From: an uncultured Muribaculaceae bacterium
GTDB taxonomy: Bacteria; Bacteroidota; Bacteroidia; Bacteroidales; Muribaculaceae
DNA length: 64,000 nt
Direction of reading: 5' to 3'
Assembly: GCA_910588035.1 (NCBI GenBank)
Contig: CAJUPY010000015.1
Span: 1 to 64,000, forward strand
Made by a program: the position numbers and the translations under genes
Part shown: positions 26,828 through 36,023 of the stretch, one piece after another
How positions within the stretch are numbered: the stretch's first letter is position 1
How the letters are laid out: the number at the start of each line of letters is the position of its first letter
The notes under the pieces: generated by a model
Told to the model about the DNA's origin: nothing
The model's database searches: none
Seen by the model: the letters and a program-made list of their open reading frames with translations, nothing else

Positions 26828-27454
26828 TTAGGGTTCCTGAAGGTCTTTGTTCAGTGAGCGGTGTACCCAGATGATGCAGGCGACGACAATCAGTGCCATG
26901 GGAGGCAGAATCATTAGGCCGTTGTTGACATATCCGTGGTCGTAGCACCATTGCGGCACGATCTGGAATCCAAGGAGGGTTCCGCTGCCAAGCAATTCGC
27001 GGAAGAAACCTACGATCATGAGTATCAGGGCGTAACCTATTCCGTTTCCGATTCCGTCGAGAAAGGAGAGCCACGGACGGTTTGCCATGGCAAAAGCTTC
27101 GAGACGTCCCATCAGAATGCAATTGGTGATGATCAGACCGATAAACACCGAAAGTTGTTTTGACACATCGTAGGCATATGCCAGCAGCAATTGGTTGACA
27201 ATGACCACAAGTCCGGCCACGACCACAAGCTGTACGATGATTCTGATGTTGGTCGGAATTGTGTTGCGGATCAACGAGATGATCACATTTGAGAAAGCGA
27301 GTACCGCGATGACCGACAAGCCCATCACGATGGCGGGTTCAAGTTTGGCTGTGACGGCAAGTACCGAGCAGATGCCGAGAATCTGAACCACGACCGGATT
27401 GTTTTTTGACAGCGGGTTGAAAAACACGCTGCGGCTGTTTTCTTTATCTGCCAT
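26828..27454 (-). CDS. nqrD: Na+-NQR subunit D
   Basis: A 208-residue membrane subunit, partner of NqrE. The conserved cysteine stretches are LGICSVLAVTAK and IITNCILMGRLEAFAM. About six helices are evident. It overlaps the end of nqrC by 11 bases, which fits a translationally coupled operon. Confidence 0.96.
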   Translation of the reverse strand: MADKENSRSVFFNPLSKNNPVVVQILGICSVLAVTAKLEPAIVMGLSVIAVLAFSNVIISLIRNTIPTNIRIIVQLVVVAGLVVIVNQLLLAYAYDVSKQLSVFIGLIITNCILMGRLEAFAMANRPWLSFLDGIGNGIGYALILMIVGFFRELLGSGTLLGFQIVPQWCYDHGYVNNGLMILPPMALIVVACIIWVHRSLNKDLQEP

Positions 27455-28157
27455 GACTTATTCTGATTTTTTGAAGGTAGGTTCTATAAGGCTTCAGACA
27501 TGAATCGAGCATGCTTCCCACACCCTTGCTGGTGATTGTGCCGCCCGAGATGCCGTTGACATAATCTTCGTTGCCGGCAGGTGCCTGTCCGGTCTTGACG
27601 ACTGCGATCGGCAGAAATTCAAGTCCTTTGAACAGTTGTTTTCCCGTGAACTGGTCGCTGAAGGCCGGTTTGGTGATCTCCGCCCCGAGGCCGGGAGTTT
27701 CGCCCTGGTGGTCGAAAAATGCACCGTAGACCGTCGAGGCGTCATCATTAAGCGAGATGTATCCCCAGATCGGTCCCCATAGACCGGCACCGTAGAGCGG
27801 AATGACGTATTTTGTGTTTCCGTCGACATTGCAGATGTAGAGCGGAAGTTGACGCTCATCGCCCGGTTTCTTGATCTCAGATGCGATATTGATCGAGAAT
27901 GCGTCACGACCGATTGAATCTCCTTCTGAGTTGATGACGACCTGGCTTGTCACGTGGCTCTCAAACAGCGATGATATATCGGCTGCATCGCTTGCCGTCA
28001 CATTGATTGACGAAAGAATCTGGCGGCGTTTGTCGTTGTCGGCGTTTGCCTGTTGTTTCTCTTTGAGCGAGAGTGCGGTGAATGCGAGCGCGGCTCCGAC
28101 GACAACCACGAGAACGACTATATATATTATGGTATAGATATTACTTTGCTTATTCAT
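27444..28157 (-). CDS. nqrC: Na+-NQR subunit C
   Basis: A 237-residue subunit with one TM helix (10-30) and an extracytoplasmic FMN-binding domain. FMN is attached covalently to a Thr in an S-G-A-T-type motif. Here it reads NGISGGTITSKG, so T207 is the likely attachment site, with Gly in place of Ala and Asn where the flavin-transferase motif usually has Asp. The rest (YGAGLWGPIWGYISL, QGETPGLGAEIT) is conserved. Confidence 0.95.
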   Translation of the reverse strand: MNKQSNIYTIIYIVVLVVVVGAALAFTALSLKEKQQANADNDKRRQILSSINVTASDAADISSLFESHVTSQVVINSEGDSIGRDAFSINIASEIKKPGDERQLPLYICNVDGNTKYVIPLYGAGLWGPIWGYISLNDDASTVYGAFFDHQGETPGLGAEITKPAFSDQFTGKQLFKGLEFLPIAVVKTGQAPAGNEDYVNGISGGTITSKGVGSMLDSCLKPYRTYLQKIRISHGR

Positions 28158-28161
28158 CTTC

Positions 28162-29358
28162 TCATGCTTTTATGCGTTTTAGACGGCGGTTGATGTTGAC
28201 CTGGACGACACAGTAGTCGATTAGCGGTGCGAGCACATTCATGAGCAGCACTGCAAGCATCGCGCCTTCGGGATAGCCGTTGTTGTAGGTTCTGATGATA
28301 ATGGCGATCACACCGATCAGAAATCCGTAGATATATTTGCCGACTGTGGTGCGGGCGGCTGTCACCGGGTCTGTGGCCATGAAGACTGCCGCGAAAGCGA
28401 AGCCGCCGAGACACAGTTGCTCGTCAACGTGCAGAAAAGAGGCGGGATAGGTGGAAGTGGCGGAGGCGTGGGCGATAAGTGACATGACTGCTCCTCCGGC
28501 AAAAACAGAAACTATGATGCGCCAGTTGGCGATGCCTGCGGCAAGCAATATCACTGCGCCGATCAAGATGCAGAGTGTCGATGTCTCACCAAATGATCCG
28601 GGAATCAGACCTAAAAACATGTTCCACAGACTGACGGGGTCTCCATTGATGTCTGTTATGCAGGTCTGGCCGGTCGCTGTCGCGATTTGCCCCAGAGGCG
28701 TCGCCCCGGTGAAGGTGTCGGGAAGGTCGGTGCCTATGCCGAGAACCGATCTTGTGCCGATAAACACTTTGTCTCCGCTCATGCTCGCCGGATAGCCGAA
28801 AAATAGAACGGCGCGGGTGATCAAGGCGATATTGACAATGTTGAAACCTGTGCCTCCGAAGACCTCTTTTGCGAAGATGACAGAAAAAGCTGTCGCTACG
28901 GCAATCATCCACAGCGGTGTCTCGATCGGGCATACCATCGGAATGAGTATGCCTGTGACAAGAAAACCTTCCTGAATCTCCTCGCCACGCCATTGGGCGA
29001 CGATGAACTCGATGCCGAGACCGACGATGTAAGTGACGGCTATCGCGGGAAGAATGGAGAAGAATCCGTAGCCGAAAAGGCTCCAGAAGGGCATCTCTCC
29101 GGCTCCTGATGCCAGAAAGTGCTGGTATCCGGCATTATACATGCCGAACAGCAGGCAGGGCATCAGTGCGAGAACGACAATGATCATTGTGCGTTTGGAG
29201 TCGCGGCTGTCGTGAATGTGTACGCCCGACTTTGATGTTTCGTTGGGCGTGAACAGAAAAGTCTCAAACCCGTCGAAAACCGATCTGAAGGCATGAAGTT
29301 TGCCTTCCGGTTCGAAATTGGGCTTTATTTTGTCTAAAAAGTTCTTTAGTGATTTCAC
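28162..29358 (-). CDS. nqrB: Na+-NQR subunit B (GTG start)
   Basis: A 398-residue polytopic subunit that carries covalent FMN and takes part in Na+ translocation and quinone reduction. The flavinylation motif DTFTGATPLG matches the D-x-x-T-G-A-T consensus. The start codon is GTG at 29358, giving the family-typical MKSLKNFLDKIKP N terminus; no in-frame ATG gives a better start. It sits 4 bases before nqrC and 26 bases after nqrA. Confidence 0.96.
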   Translation of the reverse strand: MKSLKNFLDKIKPNFEPEGKLHAFRSVFDGFETFLFTPNETSKSGVHIHDSRDSKRTMIIVVLALMPCLLFGMYNAGYQHFLASGAGEMPFWSLFGYGFFSILPAIAVTYIVGLGIEFIVAQWRGEEIQEGFLVTGILIPMVCPIETPLWMIAVATAFSVIFAKEVFGGTGFNIVNIALITRAVLFFGYPASMSGDKVFIGTRSVLGIGTDLPDTFTGATPLGQIATATGQTCITDINGDPVSLWNMFLGLIPGSFGETSTLCILIGAVILLAAGIANWRIIVSVFAGGAVMSLIAHASATSTYPASFLHVDEQLCLGGFAFAAVFMATDPVTAARTTVGKYIYGFLIGVIAIIIRTYNNGYPEGAMLAVLLMNVLAPLIDYCVVQVNINRRLKRIKA

Positions 29359-29384
29359 TGTTTTGGGTTTTGGCTGTTCAACGG

Positions 29385-30716
29385 TTATTCGGTCTCCTTA
29401 CGAAGGTACTCGAGGCCTTCGGCGACAATTTTCTGAAGTTCGAGTTTTGAGGTGTCGGCATATTCGGCCAACGCGAAATCTTCAGGCACAACCTCATAAA
29501 TGCCGAGAGCTTCCATGCGGTCGATGTCTTTCGACAATATGGCTTTGATGAGATACTCGGCCATGATGTCCATCGGAATGAGTTCATCATATTCTCCAGA
29601 CATGATCATGGCTCGACGCCCTCCTTGAAGGCGTGCGTCGGGATTGAATTTTTTCTTCAGGAAATGGCCGGGGAAAGAGCGTCCGACGCTCATTTTTGAG
29701 GGTGAAAGCGACGCCCAGCCCATAAATTCGTCAACATCGTCGCCTTCGGGAATGACAGTGACCTGTGTATAAGGGAACCGGAGGAAGCCGTCGGCTCCCA
29801 CCGCCGTCCCGGTCAGAACGTTCCCTGAAATGATGCGGTGGTGGCGGTTATCGTCTTTCACATTGTCTTTGAGCAGCACATTGACGGGGGCTCCGGTGAG
29901 AGTCTTTGCATAATGTGGCTTGATGACCTCGCTTCCGGTCACGGCGACAAGGGTCGAGAAGTCGACATTGCCGGTGAGCGACAGGTGGCCGATGCGCCAC
30001 AGGGTGTCCGCGTCAAGTGTCCAGACTACCTCTCCTTTGTTGACCGGAGCGATGTTGGCTATCATGGTTCCGGCATTTCCTGCCGGATGAGGACCGGCGA
30101 TGTCTACCATTGTGGCTCCCTTGATGTCGGCGACCGATGATCCTGCACGACGTCCGGCATATACTTTGCCCTGAGTGAGCTGTCGGAGCATCTCGACTCC
30201 GGCAGCGAGTTCACGCTCTTTGCCAGACAAAGAGATGTCGTTATCGGGTGCGAGAGGTGCCGAGTCAAACAGCGTGATGAAAATATCGCGTGGCGATATT
30301 CCCGGGGCCGGAACCGTGCCGTATGGCCGTTGGCGCATCATAGCCCAGAGACCCGACCTCTGGATCAGTTCGTCAGGGCTTCCTGATTTCAGCACTACGC
30401 TGTCTGTGTGTCCGGTTTTGTCGACTTCGATTTCAATGCGCATGATCTTTCGGCGTTCGCCTCGCACGATTGCCTTGACTGTGCCTGCGGCAGGTGATGT
30501 GATCTTGACCGTTTCGTGTCGTTTGTCATGAAGAAGCGCTTGCCCGGCAAGCACACGGTCGCCTTCTTTTACCTCGGGTTTAGGTATGATGCCCGGAAAA
30601 TCATCGGGACAAACCGCTACGATGTCGGGAATGATTTCATCGCCTATGTGTTTGTCTTCAATTTCCCCCTCGATGTTGAGGTCGAGCCCTTTTTTGATTT
30701 TTAATGAGATGCTCAT
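29385..30716 (-). CDS. nqrA: Na+-NQR subunit A
   Basis: The 443-residue cytoplasmic subunit of the Na+ pump, first gene of the operon. It begins with SISLKIKKGLDLNIEGE, typical of NqrA, followed by an RnfC-like barrel-sandwich region (VKEGDRVLAGQALLHDK, ITSPAAGTVKAIVRGERR). The C terminus (YEVVPEDFALAEYADTSKLE) is family-typical. A -7 box (TATCTTTG on the minus strand) lies at 30753-30760. Confidence 0.95.
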   Translation of the reverse strand: MSISLKIKKGLDLNIEGEIEDKHIGDEIIPDIVAVCPDDFPGIIPKPEVKEGDRVLAGQALLHDKRHETVKITSPAAGTVKAIVRGERRKIMRIEIEVDKTGHTDSVVLKSGSPDELIQRSGLWAMMRQRPYGTVPAPGISPRDIFITLFDSAPLAPDNDISLSGKERELAAGVEMLRQLTQGKVYAGRRAGSSVADIKGATMVDIAGPHPAGNAGTMIANIAPVNKGEVVWTLDADTLWRIGHLSLTGNVDFSTLVAVTGSEVIKPHYAKTLTGAPVNVLLKDNVKDDNRHHRIISGNVLTGTAVGADGFLRFPYTQVTVIPEGDDVDEFMGWASLSPSKMSVGRSFPGHFLKKKFNPDARLQGGRRAMIMSGEYDELIPMDIMAEYLIKAILSKDIDRMEALGIYEVVPEDFALAEYADTSKLELQKIVAEGLEYLRKETE

Positions 30717-30752
30717 GAAGTAACGTGAAGTAATGATTTTTCAAATTTTCGA

Positions 30753-30760
30753 CAAAGATA
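30753..30760 (-). promoter_or_regulatory. -7 box (TATCTTTG) for nqrABCDEF
   Basis: A consensus -7 box 36 bases before nqrA ATG, without a well-placed TTG further upstream. Confidence 0.5.
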
Positions 30761-30973
30761 GCTTAAATTCTCCTAAATATAATGGCATTTTACTAATTAT
30801 GTCAGATAAGTTCCCGTAAATCTCAGATGCGGACTGCTTCAGGCGCATTTGTGTGCTTGTCTGCCATGCTGTTAAACATGGTTGTGAAACATCGATTCCG
30901 AAAGCTATTTACGTTTATTTGTCTGATAAATTACTAAATAAAAGTAAATTCGAAAAAATTGGTCTGAAAAATT

Positions 30974-31003
30974 TTGAAAGTTGGAAATATAGTGATACTT
31001 TTG
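30974..31003 (+). promoter_or_regulatory. Consensus promoter of the exbB-exbD-exbD-tonB operon
   Basis: TTG (30974-30976), 19 bases, TACTTTTG (30996-31003). The start near 31009 implies a 5' leader of about 198 bases. Confidence 0.75.
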
Positions 31004-31206
31004 CAATAGCTTTTGCTGAAAAGAGTTTAATCTCAATGAAATATTCGGGCGACCCGACCGTTAAATCTGCCGATGAAAAATGATCATGAAGTGGAATTTG
31101 GCGAACTGGCCGCGAGTTACAACCAATTGAGCCAAGCGACATTAGAAAACAACTAACATATTAAATCAACATTAATAACATTAATCAAAGTAATTCTTTT
31201 AAGTCT

Positions 31207-32067
31207 ATGGAAGCTTCAAAGCCCAATCAAAAACCTGCTGTCAGCACAGGTAGCAACGTTCGCGGTATCAAGAACGCATCCCTGGTAATCCTCGCATGCT
31301 TCATCATCGCCGTTTGCCTCTTCCTTTTCCTTTTCGGTGACTCTTCTCACTTTGAATATGACGGTGAATATACCGGTTCAATGTGGTTCGCACCCGAAGA
31401 TCTCAAGTATCACCCCAATGACCTCATCGGTACAATCTTCAAAGGTGGTATCATCGTGCCTATTCTTCAAACTCTCTTCCTCACCGTTATCGTGCTCTCA
31501 GTTGAGCGTGCTATCGCCCTCTCAAGCGCGAAAGGTAAAGGTAACATCACCAAATTTGTCGCTAACGTAAAAGCTTGCCTCGCTAAAAACGACATCGCAA
31601 AAGCTCAGGAACTCTGCAAAGCTCAGAAAGGTTCAGTTGCTGCTGTCGTAGCTGCCGCTCTCGTACGCTACAAAGAAATGGACGAGAACACCGTTCTCAC
31701 AAAAGAGCAGAAAATCGCTACTCTTCAGAAAGAAGTTGAAGAAGCTACCGCAATGGAAATGCCTTCACTCCAGCAGAACCTTCCGATCGTCGCTACCCTC
31801 ACAACTCTCGGTACTCTCGTCGGTCTTCTCGGAACCGTTATCGGTATGATCAAATCATTCCAGGCTCTTTCTGCTTCTGGTGCTCCTGACTCAACCGAAC
31901 TCTCTACCGGTATTTCTGAGGCACTTGTGAACACCGCTTTCGGTATCGCTACCGGTGCATTCGCTGTTATTTCATATAACTTCTACACAAACAAAATCGA
32001 TAACCTCACATACGCTATCGACGAGATTGGCTACTCTATCGTTCAAACGTTCGCAGCCAACCACTAA
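31207..32067 (+). CDS. exbB: ExbB/TolQ/MotA-family proton channel protein
   Basis: The proton-channel subunit that powers TonB-dependent outer-membrane transport. The 286 residues have a first TM helix at about 27-47, a second at about 80-97 and the conserved pair at about 195-260 (VATLTTLGTLVGLLGTVIGM and ALVNTAFGIATGAFAVISYN). The gene uses a narrow, biased codon set compared with its neighbours, as expected for high expression. It is first in a four-gene operon. Confidence 0.93.
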   Translation: MEASKPNQKPAVSTGSNVRGIKNASLVILACFIIAVCLFLFLFGDSSHFEYDGEYTGSMWFAPEDLKYHPNDLIGTIFKGGIIVPILQTLFLTVIVLSVERAIALSSAKGKGNITKFVANVKACLAKNDIAKAQELCKAQKGSVAAVVAAALVRYKEMDENTVLTKEQKIATLQKEVEEATAMEMPSLQQNLPIVATLTTLGTLVGLLGTVIGMIKSFQALSASGAPDSTELSTGISEALVNTAFGIATGAFAVISYNFYTNKIDNLTYAIDEIGYSIVQTFAANH

Positions 32068-32111
32068 TCCCCTGTTTTTCCGAATCAACTAACAATCTCA
32101 AACGGTAAAAT

Positions 32112-32840
32112 ATGGGAAAAGTAAAAATTAAAAGAAAGAGCACGCTCATCGACATGACCGCGATGAGTGACGTGACCGTTCTTTTGCTTACTTTCTTCAT
32201 GTTGACCTCAACCTTCCTGGCCAAGGAACCGGTAACTGTGATCACTCCGTCGTCTGTGTCGGAGATCAAGGTGCCGACTTCAAATGTGACTTCGGTCCTG
32301 GTCAGCCCTGAAGGCAAAATCTTTCTCTCGGTCTTAGGTGAGGCTGAGATCACGAAAGACAATGAGTCGTGGTCGTCAGAAGGTGTCCGCAAGGAAGCAC
32401 TTCTGTCCGCTGCACGCAAATATGAAGAAGTAACCGGCAAAAAGACCGGCATCACACAGAACGACGCGGAAAAATTCGCCAAGCTGATGACATTTGGTGT
32501 GCCTTTGGCCAAAATGCATGAGTTTCTCATGCTTGACCAGACAAAGCAGGACCAATATTTGGCTGAGGATCCCGCTGCCGGCGTCCCGATGACCGACATT
32601 GTCTATCAGACAACCGACGGTTTCAAGGAAACAACCAACGAATTCCAGATCTGGATGAGAGCTATCTATAATTCAGAGAACTCTAACCTCCAGGAAGCCA
32701 TGAAAAAAGGTGAGGGAATCGCTGTCAAAGCCGACCGTGGTACAAACTACTCCACACTCCACGATGTTCTGGACAATCTTCAGACTATCAAAATGAACCG
32801 TTTTAGCGTAATGACTGCGCTCAAAACAGAAAACGACTGA
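32112..32840 (+). CDS. exbD: ExbD-family biopolymer transport protein, long form (first copy)
   Basis: A 242-residue ExbD. The single TM helix near the N terminus carries the proton-relaying Asp in MSDVTVLLLTFFML. A standard ExbD is about 140 residues; here the periplasmic part has an insert of about 100 residues between the first beta strand (VTSVLVSPEGKIFLSV) and the C-terminal ExbD end (VAVKADRGTNYSTLHDVLDN-like). It is followed by a second ExbD after 4 bases, so the complex may use two different ExbD chains. Confidence 0.9.
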   Translation: MGKVKIKRKSTLIDMTAMSDVTVLLLTFFMLTSTFLAKEPVTVITPSSVSEIKVPTSNVTSVLVSPEGKIFLSVLGEAEITKDNESWSSEGVRKEALLSAARKYEEVTGKKTGITQNDAEKFAKLMTFGVPLAKMHEFLMLDQTKQDQYLAEDPAAGVPMTDIVYQTTDGFKETTNEFQIWMRAIYNSENSNLQEAMKKGEGIAVKADRGTNYSTLHDVLDNLQTIKMNRFSVMTALKTEND

Positions 32841-32844
32841 TCAA

Positions 32845-33591
32845 ATGGCACAAATTGAACAATCAAGCGGCGGCAAAAAGAAAAAAGGCGCCCAGAAAAA
32901 GATGTCGATCCACGTGGACTTCACTCCCATGGTGGATATGAACATGCTTCTGATTACGTTCTTCATGCTGTGTACTACAATGATCAAGTCACAGACACTC
33001 AACATCTCGCTCCCCTCTAACGAGAAGATCGAGAATGAAGAACAGCAATCAAAAGCGAAAAACTCTGAAGCCATTACCATGATCCTGACCACAGAGCGTG
33101 ACAAGGATGGTAATGTTAAGTCCGACGCAGAAGGCCGTCCGATGAATACGATTTACTACTATGAGGGTAAACCCTATATCGAAGATGCCAACAATGACGG
33201 ACTGATCGACGTTTCACCCGACGGATTCGGTATTCTACGTGCCGAGAAGTTCCTTGGAAACACTCCCGAAGGTGAACAAGGTATCCGCAAGATACTCCAT
33301 AACAAGAACAAACAGGCTCTTGAGAAGATTGACGAGCAGAAGAAACTCTGGCGTGAGAATAAAATCACCGACGAAGAGTTCCAGAAAAAAGCAAAGGAGA
33401 TTCGTAACGACTCTACCCTTACTCGCCCGGTTGTCATCATCAAGGCTACGCCCGAAGCTTCTTGGGAAAGCGTGATCACCGCTCTCGACGAGATGCAGAT
33501 CAACCAGATCTCACGTTATCAGATTGATAACATCAACCAGGTTGACTCTGCCTTGATTCTCGACTATCTGGCTAAAAATCCGAATAAATAA
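32845..33591 (+). CDS. exbD: ExbD-family biopolymer transport protein, long form (second copy)
   Basis: A 248-residue ExbD with a basic, Gly/Lys-rich cytoplasmic tail (SSGGKKKKGAQKKMS). Its TM helix carries the Asp in DFTPMVDMNMLLITFFML. As in the first copy, the periplasmic domain is enlarged, with a charged helical insert (EKIDEQKKLWRENK) before the conserved VVIIKATPEASWESV end. The two copies differ enough in sequence not to be a recent duplication. Confidence 0.9.
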   Translation: MAQIEQSSGGKKKKGAQKKMSIHVDFTPMVDMNMLLITFFMLCTTMIKSQTLNISLPSNEKIENEEQQSKAKNSEAITMILTTERDKDGNVKSDAEGRPMNTIYYYEGKPYIEDANNDGLIDVSPDGFGILRAEKFLGNTPEGEQGIRKILHNKNKQALEKIDEQKKLWRENKITDEEFQKKAKEIRNDSTLTRPVVIIKATPEASWESVITALDEMQINQISRYQIDNINQVDSALILDYLAKNPNK

Positions 33592-33629
33592 TCGTGATGA
33601 TTGACTATATTTATTAACTTAAAGCTTTA

Positions 33630-34499
33630 ATGAAAATGGCAAAAGATGTAGATCTTTCATCAAAAGAATGGCGCGACCTGATTTTCGAAGGCAAGAACAA
33701 AGAGTTTGGCGCGTATGAGCTCCGCCGCACTTCTGACTCTCGCCACAACCGTGCCGTACTGTGGACTATTATAGGACTTATTGTCGTTCTGATCGCATTT
33801 TATATCTATGGTATTTACAATGACTATAAGATGGAACAGCGCGAGAAAGAACTTCAGGCTCAGATTGAAATGGCTGAAATGGATGCCCTCGCCGATGATG
33901 AACCCGAGGAAGAGGAGGAAGAGGAAATTCAGGAACGTGTTGAAGAACAGAAACCTGAGGCTCTTCCCGAAGAGATCCTCAACACGATGAAGGCAACTGA
34001 GATTGCAATCGCACCCGATGAGGAAGTTGTCGAAGAGATCAAATCTCAGGACGAACTCAAGGAGTCAACTACTGCTATCGGTTCAACCAACTTCGACCAA
34101 GGTACTGACGACATCAACGTCGTTCGTGAGTACAAGGAAGAAATCATTGTTGAAGAGAAGAAAGAAGTTGATGACAACCAGGTCTTCCAGTCAGTTGAGC
34201 AGATGCCTCAGTTCCCCGGAGGTGACGCAGCTCTTATGAAATGGATCGGTGAGCACATCAAGTATCCGACCATGGCTATGGAGAACAATATCCAGGGACG
34301 CGTGACTGTTTCATTCGTCGTGACCAAGAACGGTTCGATCGGTGAAGTCAAGGTGCTCCGCTCTCGTGACCCGGACCTCGATAAGGAGGCTGTTCGCGTC
34401 GTTAAGAGCCTGCCTAACTTCATTCCCGGCAAGATGAACGGCCAGCCCGTTAACGTGTGGTATACACTTCCCGTTAACTTCCGTCTCCAGGGCGTTTAA
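33630..34499 (+). CDS. tonB: Energy transducer TonB
   Basis: Transmits ExbBD-derived energy to outer-membrane receptors. The 289-residue protein has a cytoplasmic N terminus (DLSSKEWRDLIFEGKNKEFG, typical of Bacteroidetes TonB), a TM helix at about 47-66 and a very acidic Glu-rich periplasmic linker (about 90-190) in place of the Pro/Lys-rich one of enterobacteria. The C-terminal TonB domain is at 200-289 (QFPGGDAALMKWI, YPTMAMENNIQGRVTVSFVV, WYTLPVNFRLQ). It is last in the operon, followed by a terminator. Confidence 0.94.
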   Translation: MKMAKDVDLSSKEWRDLIFEGKNKEFGAYELRRTSDSRHNRAVLWTIIGLIVVLIAFYIYGIYNDYKMEQREKELQAQIEMAEMDALADDEPEEEEEEEIQERVEEQKPEALPEEILNTMKATEIAIAPDEEVVEEIKSQDELKESTTAIGSTNFDQGTDDINVVREYKEEIIVEEKKEVDDNQVFQSVEQMPQFPGGDAALMKWIGEHIKYPTMAMENNIQGRVTVSFVVTKNGSIGEVKVLRSRDPDLDKEAVRVVKSLPNFIPGKMNGQPVNVWYTLPVNFRLQGV

Positions 34500-34525
34500 T
34501 CGAACGTTACAACACTTTCATATTC

Positions 34526-34560
34526 AAAGGCACGTCATCACTGACGTGCCTTTGTCATTT
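34526..34560 (+). terminator. Terminator after tonB
   Basis: A 12-bp perfect stem (34526-34537 with 34542-34553), a 4-base loop and a T-rich tail. Confidence 0.88.
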
Positions 34561-34625
34561 ATGTATCTTTTTCCGAACTCATAGGGCTTGATAATCGTTT
34601 TACTATTGAAACAACTATTTATTAT

Positions 34626-35936
34626 ATGAGTATGGGAAAATATCTTAGAAGACTGGTTGCACTGGCTGTCTTGCTGACGACAGCCGGTGCGTCTGCCCGT
34701 AATTTGACTGACGTGATGACCGACTCTATCATCAGGTCGCATCAGGTGATTTATTTTGGCAGCGGTGATACGGCCGCGAGTGAGACTGTGAGATCGCAGA
34801 TAGCTAAGTTCTACGTTGACCAGTTCCGCCATTTTTCTGACCCTCTTGCGCCCTATTTTCTTTTCATGAGCCGTGATGCAAATCTTGCCATGGGAGTCGG
34901 AGGCTGTGTCAGAATGAGAGGTTGGTATGACTGGGGTGGTTCTATACCCACACCCGGTTTCGCACCTTACATGATACCAATGACAGACACACCTCTTCGT
35001 GAGCGTTATCTGGGAACGACGCCTTCAGGAACCGCCCTTTTTTTCAGAGTGATCGGAACGAATAAGACTCTGGGGGAATATCAACTTTATGTAGAGACTA
35101 ATTTTAACGGTTATAATGGTCGTGATCTTCATTTGAAGAAAGCTTATGCTGTGTTGAACGATTTTACAATAGGTTATACGAACTCAACTTTCAGTGATCC
35201 GTCAGCGTTACCTCCGACGGTCGATGCTTCAGGACCTAATTGCAAGATGTCGGCCACTTCTGTGCTTGTCAGGTGGATGCATTCTCTGCCTCATGGATTG
35301 GTATTGGCTGCCTCAGTCGAGACGCCGTCAGACCAGATTCAGACTGTGGAAGGAGAGACTGCAAAGGTTGAATGCTATATTCCTGATTTAGCTGCTTTCA
35401 TTCAGAAAGAGTGGGGTGGTGGCAATCATGTAAGATTGTCAGGTATATTGCGGTCGCACCCCTATCGAAATCTCATTCAGCAAAAAAATCATAACACAAT
35501 CGGTTGGGGTCTTCAGATGACCACCACGTTGCACCCGCTTGATTGTCTGACTCTTTACGGTTGTTTTAACGGGGGCTATGGTTATGAGTCGCTTGGCGGC
35601 GATTGGCTGATGGGTAACTATGACCTTGTGAGTGATGTTGCCAATCCGGGAAAGATGTATGCTCCGGCTGCTTTTGGCGGATATGGTTGTATTCAATATA
35701 ATATCAAGCCTGAGCTTTTTGTCTCAGCTACGGTAGGCGGAGCCGCGTATCGTCCCCGGTCTGGAGTTTCACCCGATGAATATCGTAACGGGCTGTATAT
35801 GGCGGCGAATTGTTATTGGAACCTGACTGCGCGCATTCAGGTTGCCGCTGAGTTCAATCTCGGCCGGCGGCAGAATGTCGATAACACATCTCGTTGGGCA
35901 AGACGTGTCGGGCTTATGGCGCAGTTTTCTTTCTGA
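34626..35936 (+). CDS. DcaP-like outer-membrane porin
   Basis: A 436-residue barrel protein with a signal peptide (ending ASARNLTD). The order of motifs fits DcaP-like porins: a near-N-terminal strand with GGCVRMRGWYDWGG, SGTALFFRVIGTNKTLGEYQLYVE-type strands, an LKKAYAVLNDFTIGYTNSTF strand and then DPSALPPTVDASGPN. The protein ends in F (MAQFSF), the usual signal for barrel assembly. The family takes up dicarboxylates or other small acids in proteobacteria; the substrate here is unknown. ATG 34626 or 34632 could be the start. Confidence 0.75.
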   Translation: MSMGKYLRRLVALAVLLTTAGASARNLTDVMTDSIIRSHQVIYFGSGDTAASETVRSQIAKFYVDQFRHFSDPLAPYFLFMSRDANLAMGVGGCVRMRGWYDWGGSIPTPGFAPYMIPMTDTPLRERYLGTTPSGTALFFRVIGTNKTLGEYQLYVETNFNGYNGRDLHLKKAYAVLNDFTIGYTNSTFSDPSALPPTVDASGPNCKMSATSVLVRWMHSLPHGLVLAASVETPSDQIQTVEGETAKVECYIPDLAAFIQKEWGGGNHVRLSGILRSHPYRNLIQQKNHNTIGWGLQMTTTLHPLDCLTLYGCFNGGYGYESLGGDWLMGNYDLVSDVANPGKMYAPAAFGGYGCIQYNIKPELFVSATVGGAAYRPRSGVSPDEYRNGLYMAANCYWNLTARIQVAAEFNLGRRQNVDNTSRWARRVGLMAQFSF

Positions 35937-35962
35937 CGATTCCGGTTCTCACCATATAATAA

Positions 35963-36003
35963 GCAACGGCTACACTTGACTAATAGTGTAGCCGTTGCAA
36001 TTT
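35963..36003. terminator. Bidirectional terminator
   Basis: A 14-bp stem (35963-35976 with 35985-35998), then AATTTTATT, between the convergent porin gene (+) and lpxA (-). Confidence 0.85.
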
Positions 36004-36023
36004 TATTATCTCGTTAATTTTTG

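Larger units (their letters stand above)
30717..31206. other. Divergent region between nqrA and exbB
   Basis: A 490-bp gap with the nqr -7 box (30753-30760, -), a full exbB promoter (30974-31003, +) and a leader of about 200 bases before exbB. An open frame at 30853-31083 crosses the promoter and has no family resemblance, so I do not call it. A 27-codon frame at 31073-31156 lies inside the leader. Confidence 0.5.

Noticed and set aside
30853..31083. Open frame of 76 codons between nqrA and exbB
   Set aside because: It runs across the consensus exbB promoter (30974-31003) and resembles no protein family. Its composition is that of AT-rich intergenic DNA.
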